56,313 nt of DNA from Levilactobacillus paucivorans. GTDB taxonomy: Bacteria; Bacillota; Bacilli; Lactobacillales; Lactobacillaceae. The DNA lies in the NCBI RefSeq assembly GCF_001437125.1, contig NZ_JQCA01000098.1, positions 1-56,313 on the forward strand, given 5' to 3'. The notes under the pieces are model-generated. The model did not search any database, had not been told where the DNA came from, and was given only the letters and a program-made list of their open reading frames with translations. Made by a program: the position numbers and the translations under genes. Below are positions 22,954-32,846 of the stretch, piece after piece; the stretch's first letter is position 1, and every line of letters begins with the position of its first letter.

Positions 22954-24096
22954 TTAGCTCACAACGGCCTCACGGAACCGTAACTGGGCGGCGATGATGC
23001 TCCGGGTTGGCATTTCAGCCGCCGGTAGGACTTGAATCTTGCCACCTTGCTTAGCCACTAATAGTGCCAAGTCATTGTACAAGTTGTTCTCCCGACTCAA
23101 CGCCGTGGCAGTCGTCACCTCACCCGTCTCTAGCAGGTGACCGGGATGATTAGCACCCGCCTGTAGCCACAAGGTCCCTAGTTGGCCCTGAACCGCAGCC
23201 GTCGCCAATGCCCCAATGTCCTGAACCACCCGGTCACGTGACCGGGCCTTGGCGTAGGCATCCTGGCGGATCTGAGTAGCCTGCTCATGACGCAGGGCAT
23301 TCACTTTCACCGCCAGCTCTGCCAGGGATTGATTGGCTGCCGCCAGATTGGTTCCCTGAACTAGACGAATCATCGGGTCCAGGTAGGCATTCTGGGAGAG
23401 CTTCCGGAAGTTCCCTTGGTCGGCAGCCCCCGCCACCAGAATCAATGGCACTTGGTTCACATTTGAGAAATGCTGACTCACATAGTTATCAACGGTCATG
23501 AAATAGTTCCGCTGATCCGCGGCCTTCCCCGCATCGACAGACCCGGTACCACTATAATGTGTCCCCACCCCAGCGGACCGTTGCCAACGACCACTGTCAC
23601 GCAACTCGCTACCCAACGCTTGTTTCAAGGTTACCGGTGCGTCCACCGGTAAGTTCACTAACTCTGCGTGGCCGCCCCGAACTTGGGCAAACTCGAACCC
23701 TTCCCCATTAAGCAACAGAAGGTCATAATCCCCAGTCAGGTCCCGTGATTCCAGGATTGGCAAGACGTTGGGCCGGGTGGTCACAGTGACGGTTGGGCCA
23801 ACCGCCGTGTGTAACCAGTAGTGATAACTATCCGTGGCGCCCGCCATAATCACGAGTCCTTGGGCACCCCCATTAGTCAGCGGGCCGTGTTCGTAAGGTT
23901 CAAAGGCGTCCTCATAGGTCGACCACGCACGGTTAGGTGCGACTGCCAACAACTGTTTTTTTCCAGCTGAGAGTAAGCTATTGAACTGCGTCCGGTCAAT
24001 CGCGGGGACCCCTGTGATGGGTAAGGTCATGGTGACAAAAGGACCTGGCTTAGCGGCGAGCGTCAGTGCAGCGTGTAAGTCGAAGTGATTTGCCAT
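22954..24096 (-). CDS. Bacterial eRF1-like (baeRF family) protein
   Basis: A 380-residue soluble protein resembling the bacterial archaeo-eukaryotic release-factor-like (baeRF) families. The hint is the strand-rich segment YDLLLLNGEGFEFAQVRGGHAELVNLP near residue 125, followed by the central domain (YFMTVDNYVSQHF, VPLILVAGAADQGNF) and a C-terminal domain ending LETGEVTTATALSRENNL and IQVLPAAEMP. Members are proposed to act on stalled ribosomes or stress responses; no function is established for this one. GGAGG precedes the ATG. It has its own promoter and is not in an obvious operon. Confidence 0.6.
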   Translation of the reverse strand: MANHFDLHAALTLAAKPGPFVTMTLPITGVPAIDRTQFNSLLSAGKKQLLAVAPNRAWSTYEDAFEPYEHGPLTNGGAQGLVIMAGATDSYHYWLHTAVGPTVTVTTRPNVLPILESRDLTGDYDLLLLNGEGFEFAQVRGGHAELVNLPVDAPVTLKQALGSELRDSGRWQRSAGVGTHYSGTGSVDAGKAADQRNYFMTVDNYVSQHFSNVNQVPLILVAGAADQGNFRKLSQNAYLDPMIRLVQGTNLAAANQSLAELAVKVNALRHEQATQIRQDAYAKARSRDRVVQDIGALATAAVQGQLGTLWLQAGANHPGHLLETGEVTTATALSRENNLYNDLALLVAKQGGKIQVLPAAEMPTRSIIAAQLRFREAVVS

Positions 24097-24169
24097 AGTA
24101 TGAAAACCTCCGTGGTTTTGTGAGTTGAGTTCCTTGCAATAAGTTATTTCATATTGTTTCGATAAGGTA

Positions 24170-24198
24170 ATAATAGCACACAGAATAAACTAACGCAA
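24170..24198 (-). promoter_or_regulatory. Promoter of the baeRF-like gene
   Basis: The minus strand reads TTGCGT (24193-24198), 17 nt, then TATTAT (24170-24175) with an upstream TGC making it an extended -10. Confidence 0.6.
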
Positions 24199-24316
24199 CA
24201 TTAATTGTAAAATTAATAACTAAATAATGGGGTTATATAAATATACTATGCGGTTAAACCCCATTCTATCGGCGTTTATCTCAATCTATTAAGAAAATCT
24301 AAATCTCAAATCACGC

Positions 24317-24357
24317 AAAAAAAGCGTTAGCCGACCTGCCTAGTCGACTAACGCTTC
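24317..24357 (-). terminator. cshA terminator
   Basis: AAGCGTTAGTCGAC pairs with GTCGGCTAACGCTT on the minus strand, followed by TTTTT. Confidence 0.9.
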
Positions 24358-24381
24358 CTTCTAATCAATTAACTTTTTAAT

Positions 24382-25947
24382 TTAGTCTTTTTTCCGAATG
24401 GTAAACCCACGGCCACCCTCGGAACGCCGACCACCATTGTTGCTGTGTCGGTTACGGTCGCCGCCACCATGGTTACGTGAATCATGGCTACGAGAACCGT
24501 GACGGTCATGATCGCCACCACGACGGTCTTGACGTTGACGGTAGCCGCCACCACCATTACCGTTACGACGATGGTTACCGCCACCACGGTGGTAACCCCC
24601 ACCGTCGTGACGTTTGCCGCCGCGCTTAGGTAATGGGCGTTCTGGCGTAATCTTAACTGGAACCTGGCTACTGTCATCCTTGGTCAAATCGTTTAACAAC
24701 GCTGCAACCAAGTCTTCAGCATCAAATTCATTTAAGAGGCCTTCAGCCGTCTTGGCAAACTTTTCAGTATCCGTCTTGTTAACAAGGTCAGTAACCTTGT
24801 CCTTAGCGGCACCTAATTGGCTAACCAATGCTTCTTCATCCGAAGGTGGCTTCAATGGAAGCATACGCACCTTCGTCAGCTTTTCGATTTCACGTAAGTA
24901 GTCCATTTCGTTAGGCGTTACGAAAGTCATGGAAACCCCATGCTTCCCGGCACGACCGGTACGGCCGACACGGTGAACGTAACTATCTGGATCTTGTGGA
25001 ATATCGTAGTTGTACACGTGGGTCACATCGTTAATATCGATACCACGAGCAGCCACGTCAGTCGCTACCAAGATGTCTAACTTACCGTGACGGAATTGAT
25101 TCATGATTTGTGTCCGACGTTTTTGCGTCAAATCACCATGAATTCCGGCGGCATTGTAACCCCGGGCTTGTAACCCGCTAGAGATTTCATCCACCCGACG
25201 CTTAGTCCGCGTGAACACGATGGTCAAGTCAGGTGACTGAACATCGAAGAAACGCGTCATAACATCGAATTTTTCAAAGTCACGAGCGCGAACGTAGAAT
25301 TGATCGATCAAGTCGGTCGTTAATTCCTTGGCCTTAATCTTCACGTGCTTAGGGTCTTTCATGAATTGAACCCCAACCCGTTTGATTTCGGGTGGCATCG
25401 TTGCGGAGAAGAGCATCGTTTGACGCGCTTCTGGCAATTGTTTGATGATGTCTTCAATATCGTCCAAGAAACCCATGTTTAACATTTCATCGGCTTCATC
25501 GAGGACTAACATTTGGACATGGTCCAACTTCAAGGTCCGACGCCGGATGTGGTCGAGTAAACGACCTGGCGTCCCCACAATAACTTGTGGGTGGTTCTTC
25601 AGGGATTTAATTTGGCGACGAATGTCCGCCCCACCATATACGACTTGGACGTTTGCCCGTTCGTTACGGCCTAATTTATAAATTTCTTCTTGGGTTTGAA
25701 TGGCTAATTCCCGTGTTGGGGATACAACCAATGCTTGAACATTTGGATTGCTCTTATCGATCTTCTCTAAGATTGGTAAGGCAAATGCCGCAGTCTTCCC
25801 TGTCCCGGTTTGGGCTTGTCCAATAACGTCTTGACCAGCCAAAACCATGGGGATTGTCTCGGCTTGAATTGGGGTCGCTTCTTCATAACCTGCTGTCGTA
25901 ACAGCCTTCAGTAGGTCTTCAGAAAGACCCAGTTCTTTAAACTTCAA
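24382..25947 (-). CDS. cshA: DEAD-box RNA helicase CshA
   Basis: ATP-dependent RNA helicase for RNA turnover and cold growth. The 521-residue protein has the Q motif (ATPIQAE), AQTGTGKT (45-52), SPTRELA, DEAD (150-153), SAT, and HRVGRTGR, followed by a helical region and a Gly/Arg/His/Asn-rich tail from about residue 440. The start is TTG at 25947, with AGGAGG 10 nt upstream. The promoter at 26078-26106 implies a leader of about 120 nt, as is common for cold-shock DEAD-box genes. Confidence 0.94.
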   Translation of the reverse strand: MKFKELGLSEDLLKAVTTAGYEEATPIQAETIPMVLAGQDVIGQAQTGTGKTAAFALPILEKIDKSNPNVQALVVSPTRELAIQTQEEIYKLGRNERANVQVVYGGADIRRQIKSLKNHPQVIVGTPGRLLDHIRRRTLKLDHVQMLVLDEADEMLNMGFLDDIEDIIKQLPEARQTMLFSATMPPEIKRVGVQFMKDPKHVKIKAKELTTDLIDQFYVRARDFEKFDVMTRFFDVQSPDLTIVFTRTKRRVDEISSGLQARGYNAAGIHGDLTQKRRTQIMNQFRHGKLDILVATDVAARGIDINDVTHVYNYDIPQDPDSYVHRVGRTGRAGKHGVSMTFVTPNEMDYLREIEKLTKVRMLPLKPPSDEEALVSQLGAAKDKVTDLVNKTDTEKFAKTAEGLLNEFDAEDLVAALLNDLTKDDSSQVPVKITPERPLPKRGGKRHDGGGYHRGGGNHRRNGNGGGGYRQRQDRRGGDHDRHGSRSHDSRNHGGGDRNRHSNNGGRRSEGGRGFTIRKKD

Positions 25948-26077
25948 AAATAATTTCCTCCTAATGGGTACATCGCCCTAGTGCCTCGCAAATCTTGGAA
26001 AAAATCCGTTTTCCGTGGTGCGATTAACGATTGGCTAGAGCGGAGTAAGTTCGTTTCTTCAAATAAGCAACTAAACC

Positions 26078-26106
26078 ATCATACATCGTGCCTACAAAAT
26101 AAGCAA
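26078..26106 (-). promoter_or_regulatory. cshA promoter
   Basis: The minus strand reads TTGCTT (26101-26106), 17 nt, then TATGAT (26078-26083). Its -35 overlaps the T-tract of the murF terminator. Confidence 0.55.
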
Positions 26107-26130
26107 CTCCCACGACTCGTGGAAGTTGCC
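26096..26130 (-). terminator. murF terminator
   Basis: GCAACTTCCACGA pairs with TCGTGGGAGTTGC on the minus strand and is followed by TTATTTT. Confidence 0.85.
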
Positions 26131-26141
26131 TTGTTGTTCGT

Positions 26142-27527
26142 TTATTCTTGTACTGGATCCTGTAAGGCCGCTAACACTTGCTCCAAATGAATCCCGTGAG
26201 ATCCCTTTAATAAAATCTGATCGGCGGCAGTCAATGAACCCTGTAAGGTTGCTGAAAGCGATGCCAGGTCATCCGCAGCAAAATGAGTTACGGCAAGGTC
26301 TGGATAACGTTGTGCCAAGCTCTCCTGTAGGGCCACCATGTGGGGGCCGACTAGGTAGACGTGGCTGATTGCCTGCGGATCAACAGCATCTGCCAATCCG
26401 GCGTGCATGGCATCGGATTGGTCACCCAGCTCGAGCATATCACCCAAGACAACAACCCGTTGACCGGTAACCGGCGTCTTCGAGAAGGCCGCCAGCACCT
26501 GTTTAACCGCCGTCGGATTGGAGTTGTAGACATCGCTCAGGATATCCTCACCATTGCTCCCCTTGAGCCATTCTGCCCGGTTCTCCGTCAACGTGACGTT
26601 AGCCAAGGCCTTCTGCGCGTTCTCGGGGCGAATCCGGTAGACCGTGGCCACTGCCAACGCAGCCAAGGCGTTGTTGACGTTGTAAGTCCCAATCATGGGA
26701 ATCGTAAAGGTTGTGTCTGGCCACTCATTAGTGGTAAAGGTCGTTGCGGTTGACGTTCCGGCAACGTTGGTGGCAAAGAGATCGTTGTCTTCGCCCTGAC
26801 CAAAGGTGACCTGACTCTGGCTCAAGTCAGTAACCCGTTCACGTAACAGGGGTTCATCCCCGTTGTAAACTAGGGAGCCATCCTCGCTCAGCCCATGGGT
26901 AATCTCCATCTTAGCGTCCGCAATCTTATCACGGGTCCCGAAGAATTCGATATGGGCCTCACCAATCATGGTGATGACGGCCAGGTCCGGAGAAACCAGC
27001 TTACTGAGAAAGTCGAGTTGGCCGGGACGATCCATCCCCATCTCAACGACTAACATCTCCGTGTTAGGTTCCATGGAAAGCACCGTCATCGGAACCCCAA
27101 TCTCGTTGTTGAAATTGGCATGCGTCTTGGTGACATTGAACTGCGTTGCTAAAATGCTGGCAACCATGTCCTTGGTCGTCGTCTTCCCATTACTCCCAGT
27201 GATGGCCACGACCCGCGGATTAATCTTCATCAGATAGTATTGTGCCAATGCCTGTAAGGCCTTCAACGAATCTGCAACCTGAATGATTGGAAAATCAGCG
27301 GGGGCTGTCGCCAAGTCGCGCGCCCAAAGGGTCGCAACCGCACCATGGTCAATCGCCGATTGAATAAACTGGTGACCATCGTTTTCACCTGTCAAGGGAA
27401 TAAAGAGTCCTCCTGGTTGGAGGTGGCGACTATCGAACGCCACACTCGTGACGCTCACATTTTCCCATTCTTTATAATCATTGATTGCTCCCACTGCATG
27501 AGCAATTTCAGCAAGTTGCATCTTCAT
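26142..27527 (-). CDS. murF: UDP-MurNAc-tripeptide-D-Ala-D-Ala ligase
   Basis: Adds D-Ala-D-Ala (or D-Ala-D-Lac in lactobacilli) to the UDP-MurNAc-tripeptide in the cytoplasm. The 461-residue protein has a short N-terminal substrate domain, the ATP loop GSNGKTT (111-117), HANFNNEIGVP with the conserved Asn, and VVEMGMDRPG. The ATG at 27527 has AGGAG 10 nt upstream; a second ATG lies two codons in. It is monocistronic and directly upstream of cshA, a frequent neighbour pair in lactobacilli. Confidence 0.95.
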   Translation of the reverse strand: MKMQLAEIAHAVGAINDYKEWENVSVTSVAFDSRHLQPGGLFIPLTGENDGHQFIQSAIDHGAVATLWARDLATAPADFPIIQVADSLKALQALAQYYLMKINPRVVAITGSNGKTTTKDMVASILATQFNVTKTHANFNNEIGVPMTVLSMEPNTEMLVVEMGMDRPGQLDFLSKLVSPDLAVITMIGEAHIEFFGTRDKIADAKMEITHGLSEDGSLVYNGDEPLLRERVTDLSQSQVTFGQGEDNDLFATNVAGTSTATTFTTNEWPDTTFTIPMIGTYNVNNALAALAVATVYRIRPENAQKALANVTLTENRAEWLKGSNGEDILSDVYNSNPTAVKQVLAAFSKTPVTGQRVVVLGDMLELGDQSDAMHAGLADAVDPQAISHVYLVGPHMVALQESLAQRYPDLAVTHFAADDLASLSATLQGSLTAADQILLKGSHGIHLEQVLAALQDPVQE

Positions 27528-27672
27528 GTTATTAAGGCTCCTATATTCCGGGGACAATTGCGCCATCCCCGCTTTAGTTTCGAGGGGTCGTCAGCCGCCT
27601 CGTTAATCCTGTTTTTGAAATTCTGAGATTCATTATACCATGGATCGCTAAGTCCTCGCTTAAACCGCCAAA

Positions 27673-27707
27673 TAAAAACCACCGGAAGCCTAACGTCCCA
27701 GTGGTTT
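27673..27707 (-). terminator. Terminator of the lemA-htpX group
   Basis: AACCACTGG and CCGGTGGTT form the stem on the minus strand, followed by TTTTA. Confidence 0.85.
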
Positions 27708-27715
27708 ACTTACGG

Positions 27716-28501
27716 TTAAATTAAATCCATCACGTCGCTAAAGACTTGGTTATCATGGATACTGAGCGCCCATTCACGGGTAGTCAGATCATAACGCAGG
27801 CTGGCCACTTCTCGGGAGTCAGCGTAAACCTCTTCCTGAGAATACCAGGTTGCTTGCCGTTCGGGATGGGTGATGGCACGCACCGGAATCACGTAGATCC
27901 GATGGCGTTCCACCAATTGGTCAAAAGCAATGATCATGCCATCCGCCAAACCCTGAATCAGCTGCAACAGAATTTCCTGCGGTACATCACTGATGGCTAA
28001 CGGACGGGCAAAGACCCACCGATTATTGTGCATCGCGCGCAGGTGACGTTTGATGCTGACCTCCAACACGTGGTCAAAACTGTTGAGGTGTCGGTAGTAG
28101 GTCTTGTAGAACCCATCACGTAGCGTCAGATACGCATAGTCGTTCTGCAACTTCGCGTAGAACGGTGTTCGGATGTGCGTATCCATGTGCGCCAGGTAGA
28201 GCAACTCGGCAATCTCATTAGGCAACAGAAAATCCAAGTCATCGCCATGCGTATAGTCGAGCCACTTGACGGGGTGCTCATGTTTGCCCAGTAAATACCG
28301 CCGAATCTGCGTTTGCCCAGTCAGTGTCTGGAGCCGCGTATGCGGATTAATCTCAGCATCACTAGCGGATTCTGCATTAAGCAAAAGGAGCTGATTGGGA
28401 ATGGCTGGAACGCCATTCAAAAAGTCAGCTGGTGATATCCCTAACGAATAAATCATATTCGTTACGGGTTCTAAACTTAAGTAAACAAAATTTCCGCGCA
28501 T
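27716..28501 (-). CDS. Conserved hypothetical protein
   Basis: A 261-residue protein that I do not recognise. It has no signal peptide or membrane helix. It is rich in aromatic and charged residues with motifs such as YLLGKHEHPVKWLDYTHGDD and HMDTHIRTPFYAKLQNDYAY; the spacing suggests an alpha/beta fold. It lies 70 nt after htpX in the same direction and ends at a good terminator, so it may share the lemA-htpX transcript. A weak GGGGAAAGAG site precedes the ATG. Confidence 0.8.
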   Translation of the reverse strand: MRGNFVYLSLEPVTNMIYSLGISPADFLNGVPAIPNQLLLLNAESASDAEINPHTRLQTLTGQTQIRRYLLGKHEHPVKWLDYTHGDDLDFLLPNEIAELLYLAHMDTHIRTPFYAKLQNDYAYLTLRDGFYKTYYRHLNSFDHVLEVSIKRHLRAMHNNRWVFARPLAISDVPQEILLQLIQGLADGMIIAFDQLVERHRIYVIPVRAITHPERQATWYSQEEVYADSREVASLRYDLTTREWALSIHDNQVFSDVMDLI

Positions 28502-28571
28502 ACGCTTACACTCTTTCCCCTGGTCTCATGCTAATTGTACTACGAAACGGCCAATTAGCCGCGACTATTTT

Positions 28572-29465
28572 TTACATTTTTTCGAGGCGGGCAATCCGAT
28601 CGGCAATCGGGGGATGGGTGGCAAATAAATCGCCCATTTTCTTTTTATTTTTAAACGGGTCACCGATGTACAGGGCCGAACTATTCGGATCAGCGGCTTG
28701 CATTGGTTGGCTATCGTCAATCTTCCTCAGGGCATTAATTAGGCCCTGAGGGTTCCGTGTGAGCTCGACACTCGACGCATCAGCCAGATACTCCCGATTA
28801 CGCGACAACGCCATCTGCGCGATACTAGCGGCCAATGGCGCCAAGATAATCAAGAGGATCGAGATGACAATCCCAATGACGTTGCCACCGGAATCACGAT
28901 CGTCACTCCGCCGCCGACTACCGCCCCACCAGAACCAATTGTTGGCAAAGCTGACCAGCAGGCCGATCGCCGCAGAAAGGGCCAGGGCAATCGTTTGTAA
29001 CCGGATGTCGTAGTTCCGCACGTGAGAGATCTCATGCCCGATGACCCCTTCAAGTTCCTCACGGTCGAGTCGATCCATGATACCCGTGGTTACAGCCACC
29101 GCGGCATGCTCTGGATCATTCCCCGTCGCAAAAGCATTGGGACTGGGATCATTAATAATGAAGACTCGTGGCATGGGCACCTTGCCCACCATTGCCATGT
29201 CTTCAATCATGTGCCACAGTTGTGGCGCCTGATCGACACTGGTAATCTCCTTGGCATGGTTCATGCTCATGACCACATTGGTCGACTGGCTAATCATGAT
29301 CGCCATGTAAACCACAGCGACCACAGCGGCAATGACCGTGCCAGAAACCCAGTTTGCCCAGAACACGTCGCCTAATGCCGCTCCCAGTGCCAAGACGAGC
29401 AGGCCGAAACCAAACATGACGACCCACGTTCGTCGTTTGTTACTGGCAATTTGTTCATACAGCAT
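28572..29465 (-). CDS. htpX: Membrane zinc metalloprotease HtpX
   Basis: Membrane protease involved in quality control of membrane proteins. The 297-residue protein has N-terminal membrane segments (about 13-32 and 40-58), the zinc motif HEISH (144-148), two further hydrophobic segments (about 160-180 and 195-225), and the downstream glutamate motif in [15 protein letters not shown]. The lemA gene precedes it by about 20 nt, the classic lemA-htpX pair. Confidence 0.95.
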   Translation of the reverse strand: MLYEQIASNKRRTWVVMFGFGLLVLALGAALGDVFWANWVSGTVIAAVVAVVYMAIMISQSTNVVMSMNHAKEITSVDQAPQLWHMIEDMAMVGKVPMPRVFIINDPSPNAFATGNDPEHAAVAVTTGIMDRLDREELEGVIGHEISHVRNYDIRLQTIALALSAAIGLLVSFANNWFWWGGSRRRSDDRDSGGNVIGIVISILLIILAPLAASIAQMALSRNREYLADASSVELTRNPQGLINALRKIDDSQPMQAADPNSSALYIGDPFKNKKKMGDLFATHPPIADRIARLEKM

Positions 29466-29484
29466 GTTATCGCCTACTTACCTG

Positions 29485-30051
29485 TTATTTGAAATCGTCA
29501 AAGTTAACCTTAGGTGTTGTCTTTTCTTCTTCAGGGACCTGAAGGTACTCGCTGCCTTGGAAATTGTGAATCTTGGCAACGATATTACTTGGAAATGATT
29601 GAATCTTAACCGTCATGCTAGCGACGGAACTGTTGTACAGTTGCCGGGAGTAGGCAATCTTGTTTTCAGTGTTCGTCAATTCTTCCATTAAGTTGGTGAA
29701 TTGCGTGTTGGCCTTCAGGTCCGGATAATTTTCGGAGAGCGCGAACAACGACCGCAACGTGGTCGACAACTCGTTAGAAACTTCCATCGTCTTCTGGTGA
29801 TCGTCGGCTGGAACCGCTGTTAACTGGTTCCGTAATTCGACAACCTTCTTCAACGTCCCTTGTTCATAGTTGGCGTAGCCCTTGGTCGTTGAGACCAGGT
29901 TCGGAATCAAGTCATTCCGCCGTTTCAATTGCACATCAATCTGACTCCATGACTCTTGTACATAAGTCCGCGTCTTAACCAGTCCGTTGTAAGAACTCAC
30001 ATACCAAATTGCTAAAATTGCGATAACCACAATTAAAATTATCCAACCCAT
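29485..30051 (-). CDS. lemA: LemA family protein
   Basis: Small membrane-anchored protein of unknown biochemical role, usually paired with HtpX. The 188-residue protein has an N-terminal hydrophobic helix (about 3-22) and a long helical domain with YNGLVKTRTYVQESWSQIDVQ and QLKRRNDLIPNLV, the LemA signature. AAGGAG precedes the ATG at 30051; the frame to 30090 lacks a ribosome site. htpX follows after 19 nt. Confidence 0.94.
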   Translation of the reverse strand: MGWIILIVVIAILAIWYVSSYNGLVKTRTYVQESWSQIDVQLKRRNDLIPNLVSTTKGYANYEQGTLKKVVELRNQLTAVPADDHQKTMEVSNELSTTLRSLFALSENYPDLKANTQFTNLMEELTNTENKIAYSRQLYNSSVASMTVKIQSFPSNIVAKIHNFQGSEYLQVPEEEKTTPKVNFDDFK

Positions 30052-30154
30052 TCTAGTCACTCCTTGTCTAGTTTCTGGTAAACTCATCATAACAAATGGT
30101 TTTGGTCGAGGCCAGTATGTCCGCCTGCCTTAACCAATAATTAGGAGGTTTCCC

Positions 30155-30613
30155 ATGCAACACATTCTATTTGTTTGCCTTGGTAATATTTGCCGTTCCC
30201 CTATGGCTGAAGCCATCTTCAATGACTTGCTGAAACAGCGTCACCTGACCCAAGAATTCAGTGTCGCTTCCGTGGCAACGAGCACCGAAGAAGAAGGTAA
30301 TCCCCCTCATCCAGGAGCATTAGCCGTCATGCGTGCTCACGGCCTGGATGCCAGTGAGCATCGTTCCCGGCCCATTACAGCCGAGGACTTTGCGTGGGCC
30401 GATACCATCATTACCATGGACCACGCCAACGTCGCCAACCTGCAGCGCATGGCCCCAACTACGGCCGACCAAGCTAAGGTTAAGCTCTGTCTGGACATCT
30501 TCCCTGACCGGCAAGGCGAAGCCATCGACGATCCTTGGTACACCCACAAATTTGAATTAACCTACCAGGAATTAGCCACGGCCCTTCCAGCATGGCTGGA
30601 TGCCCTGGCCTAG
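30155..30613 (+). CDS. Low-molecular-weight protein-tyrosine phosphatase
   Basis: Cytoplasmic phosphotyrosine phosphatase. The 152-residue protein begins MQHILFVCLGNICRSPMAEA, with the CX5R P-loop (Cys8, Arg14) and the general-acid Asp in DDPWY near residue 127. AGGAGG precedes the ATG. It is divergent from lemA and convergent with the following WxL gene. In Gram-positives such enzymes often act on cell-wall or polysaccharide tyrosine kinases; no kinase gene is visible here, so the substrate is open. Confidence 0.92.
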   Translation: MQHILFVCLGNICRSPMAEAIFNDLLKQRHLTQEFSVASVATSTEEEGNPPHPGALAVMRAHGLDASEHRSRPITAEDFAWADTIITMDHANVANLQRMAPTTADQAKVKLCLDIFPDRQGEAIDDPWYTHKFELTYQELATALPAWLDALA

Positions 30614-30618
30614 AGTGA

Positions 30619-30655
30619 AGCGGACCCAGCCACCCAGGCTGCGGTCCGCTTGGTT
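30619..30655. terminator. Convergent terminator hairpin
   Basis: AAGCGGACC and GGTCCGCTT form a 9-bp stem with an inner GCC/GGC pair, between two convergent genes. T-tracts are weak on both sides. Confidence 0.6.
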
Positions 30656-30659
30656 CGTT

Positions 30660-32846
30660 CTAGGGTGTATTCATCAATAGCCACGACACCTGACCGGAAT
30701 AATCACCGGAAATGGCGCCACCGCCGACCTCTAACACCAGGCCCTGATTGGTTTCAGAGGAAAGGTGCGTCAGGGTGTTCACCCCATCATTCGTGTGACT
30801 GGCCACCGTTTGTGCAGCATCTAAGGCCAGGAGTTGACCGTTCTTAAAGTATTGCAAGTCACCATCCAGTGTCTTGCCATCAGCCCGTTTGAGTTGACTA
30901 GCCACCGCCTCCAAGTGCCAGCCGTTGCCTTTCTCGCGCGTGTCGGTGATCGTCAGGTCCAATGGCTGGGCACAGGCCAGTCGCTGCATGGTTCCCGTTA
31001 ACTTGCCTTTGAAGGTGACTTGAGGCGTCGCCGAAGTGAAGGCTAACTCCCCAATGTAAATAGTCATCGTTTCCGTCTGTGAGTTGTGACTGGGATCAGG
31101 TCCCACGGCAGTCACCGTCAGGGTGTTGGTTTTCTTAGTAATCAAGGAAGCGGGGAGATCCACGTTAACCACACCACGTGGATCGCTGTCTTTGAGTGGC
31201 TCCTCAAAGGACTGGCCGTTGATGCTCATCTGAAGATGGACATCCGAGTTATGCCAGGCTGGATCTCCGATTTGGACGTTACCAGTAACATGCGCCCCTT
31301 TGCCCGGATCGACGTACAAACTGCTCGGCAAAGTTAACTTCAAGTCCAGCGTCGGATCAACCGTAAACTCAGGTGTTGACGTCTCGGCAACGGCTTCCTT
31401 CCCCCGAAACTGACTCGTCAGAGGCGCTACCATTCCAGTTCCGTCCTTAACTTTCCCGGTAAAGGAAAAAGTTGCCCCAGCCGAGGTTGCTGATAATCCG
31501 GTCGTGATAGGACGCGTCACTTCATTTTTCTCCAGATCGGTTGCATCAAAGGTTGTCGGATGATCGGGATCACTCGCTAAGGTCATGGACCCCGACGACA
31601 GCGCAATGTTTTTAGGCACCTTCAGATCCGCGATCACATCATTCCACTTCTCTGTCCCATTGAGGTATTTCACTTGGTAATTCAATTGAACCCGATCACG
31701 TTCACGAACCATCTTGGTTTTCGCAACATTGGTTCCCTGAGTGAGATCTGCCATATGGGTATCTGCCGACACCTCAACCAAATCGGGAACTTGGTCGAAA
31801 ACGACTAAGTTATTCTCTGAAAGCGAACCTGTCGCACCAGTGAATCCCCACTGAGTCTCGTGAGTCCCGTTATCGACCTTGGACTTGTCCAACTCAACCG
31901 TTTGCTTCAGACCGGGAAGGGGAACTCCAGTCTTGGGATCTTTATCGTTAAACGTATAGCTAATTTGCCCCTTACTTGTATCCGTGCCAATCCGTGGCTC
32001 ATAACGTAACGTGAAGTGATGCCACTGGTGGTCAGATAGGAATTGGAAGTTGTTTCCTTGGATTAGGCCGTTATGGTTTAAGGACGTAAAATAAGAGACA
32101 TGTGCGCCAAGTCCCCAAATTATTCCTCCGTCGTCCACTCGATTTTTCCGATAACTATTACTATCTCCGGGATAATTCGACGCAATATGCGGGAACTTAA
32201 TCGGATGAGTCGGATCTTGGGAAACATCAAATGAATTCCACTTGCCAGCCCCATCAAAAGAACTGTCACCATTGATGTACGAATCAAACTCAACCGCCCA
32301 ACTCTTCTGAATAGCCGAGCTGGCAACCTGATCCGTATTTGAGTCCTTGGGGTCCGTATCTGCCCCCCAAACCCCCAACGTCTCGCCTAACGGCTTTTCT
32401 CCTGGCATCTGGGTTGTCGCACTAATTCCCCTCAGATCGTTTTGCAGCACGAAGGCCATGCCATCCCCGGTTGGTGCCTTCATCGGGTCTACATCAGACA
32501 TCCAGCTCGCTGCACCACCGAAATACAACCACATGGAGACCGTCTGTGGGTCATTTAATTTAAAAGTATTTTTCGGTGTCGACCAGATGCTACCGACTTG
32601 GCTCTCACTGTTCGTCAGCCGGACTGCCTGAGTGTTATGTACCAGTGGATTTTGGCTATCCACGATCTTCGCATGATTATTCAAAGACGTTCCCGGTACA
32701 AAGTAATCCTGAAGTTGAATTCCCTGTGGCGTTGTTGCCAAAGCGTGTTGTAAATCTTCTGGGTCCCCAGCCAGTGCCTGTATGCTTCGCCCCCAAAGCA
32801 CACACCCCAATAAAAAGCTAATCACGACGAGCCCAATCGTCTTCAT
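30660..32846 (-). CDS. WxL-domain surface protein with legume-lectin-like domain
   Basis: Secreted wall-associated protein of 728 residues. A signal peptide (about 1-27) precedes a lectin-like beta sandwich (about 30-340; VSMWLYFGG, GDGMAFVLQ, and AVEFDSYING), then Ig-like regions, then the C-terminal WxL domain with WHL (643-645) and WLL (722-724). WxL domains bind peptidoglycan non-covalently. AAAGGAG precedes the ATG. It is the shorter paralog of the protein at 34837. It is monocistronic and convergent with the phosphatase gene. A glycan ligand is likely but unknown. Confidence 0.88.
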   Translation of the reverse strand: MKTIGLVVISFLLGCVLWGRSIQALAGDPEDLQHALATTPQGIQLQDYFVPGTSLNNHAKIVDSQNPLVHNTQAVRLTNSESQVGSIWSTPKNTFKLNDPQTVSMWLYFGGAASWMSDVDPMKAPTGDGMAFVLQNDLRGISATTQMPGEKPLGETLGVWGADTDPKDSNTDQVASSAIQKSWAVEFDSYINGDSSFDGAGKWNSFDVSQDPTHPIKFPHIASNYPGDSNSYRKNRVDDGGIIWGLGAHVSYFTSLNHNGLIQGNNFQFLSDHQWHHFTLRYEPRIGTDTSKGQISYTFNDKDPKTGVPLPGLKQTVELDKSKVDNGTHETQWGFTGATGSLSENNLVVFDQVPDLVEVSADTHMADLTQGTNVAKTKMVRERDRVQLNYQVKYLNGTEKWNDVIADLKVPKNIALSSGSMTLASDPDHPTTFDATDLEKNEVTRPITTGLSATSAGATFSFTGKVKDGTGMVAPLTSQFRGKEAVAETSTPEFTVDPTLDLKLTLPSSLYVDPGKGAHVTGNVQIGDPAWHNSDVHLQMSINGQSFEEPLKDSDPRGVVNVDLPASLITKKTNTLTVTAVGPDPSHNSQTETMTIYIGELAFTSATPQVTFKGKLTGTMQRLACAQPLDLTITDTREKGNGWHLEAVASQLKRADGKTLDGDLQYFKNGQLLALDAAQTVASHTNDGVNTLTHLSSETNQGLVLEVGGGAISGDYSGQVSWLLMNTP

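Noticed and set aside
24369-24677. 102-codon frame in the cshA tail
   Set aside because: Shadow of the Gly/Arg-rich repeats of cshA in another phase.
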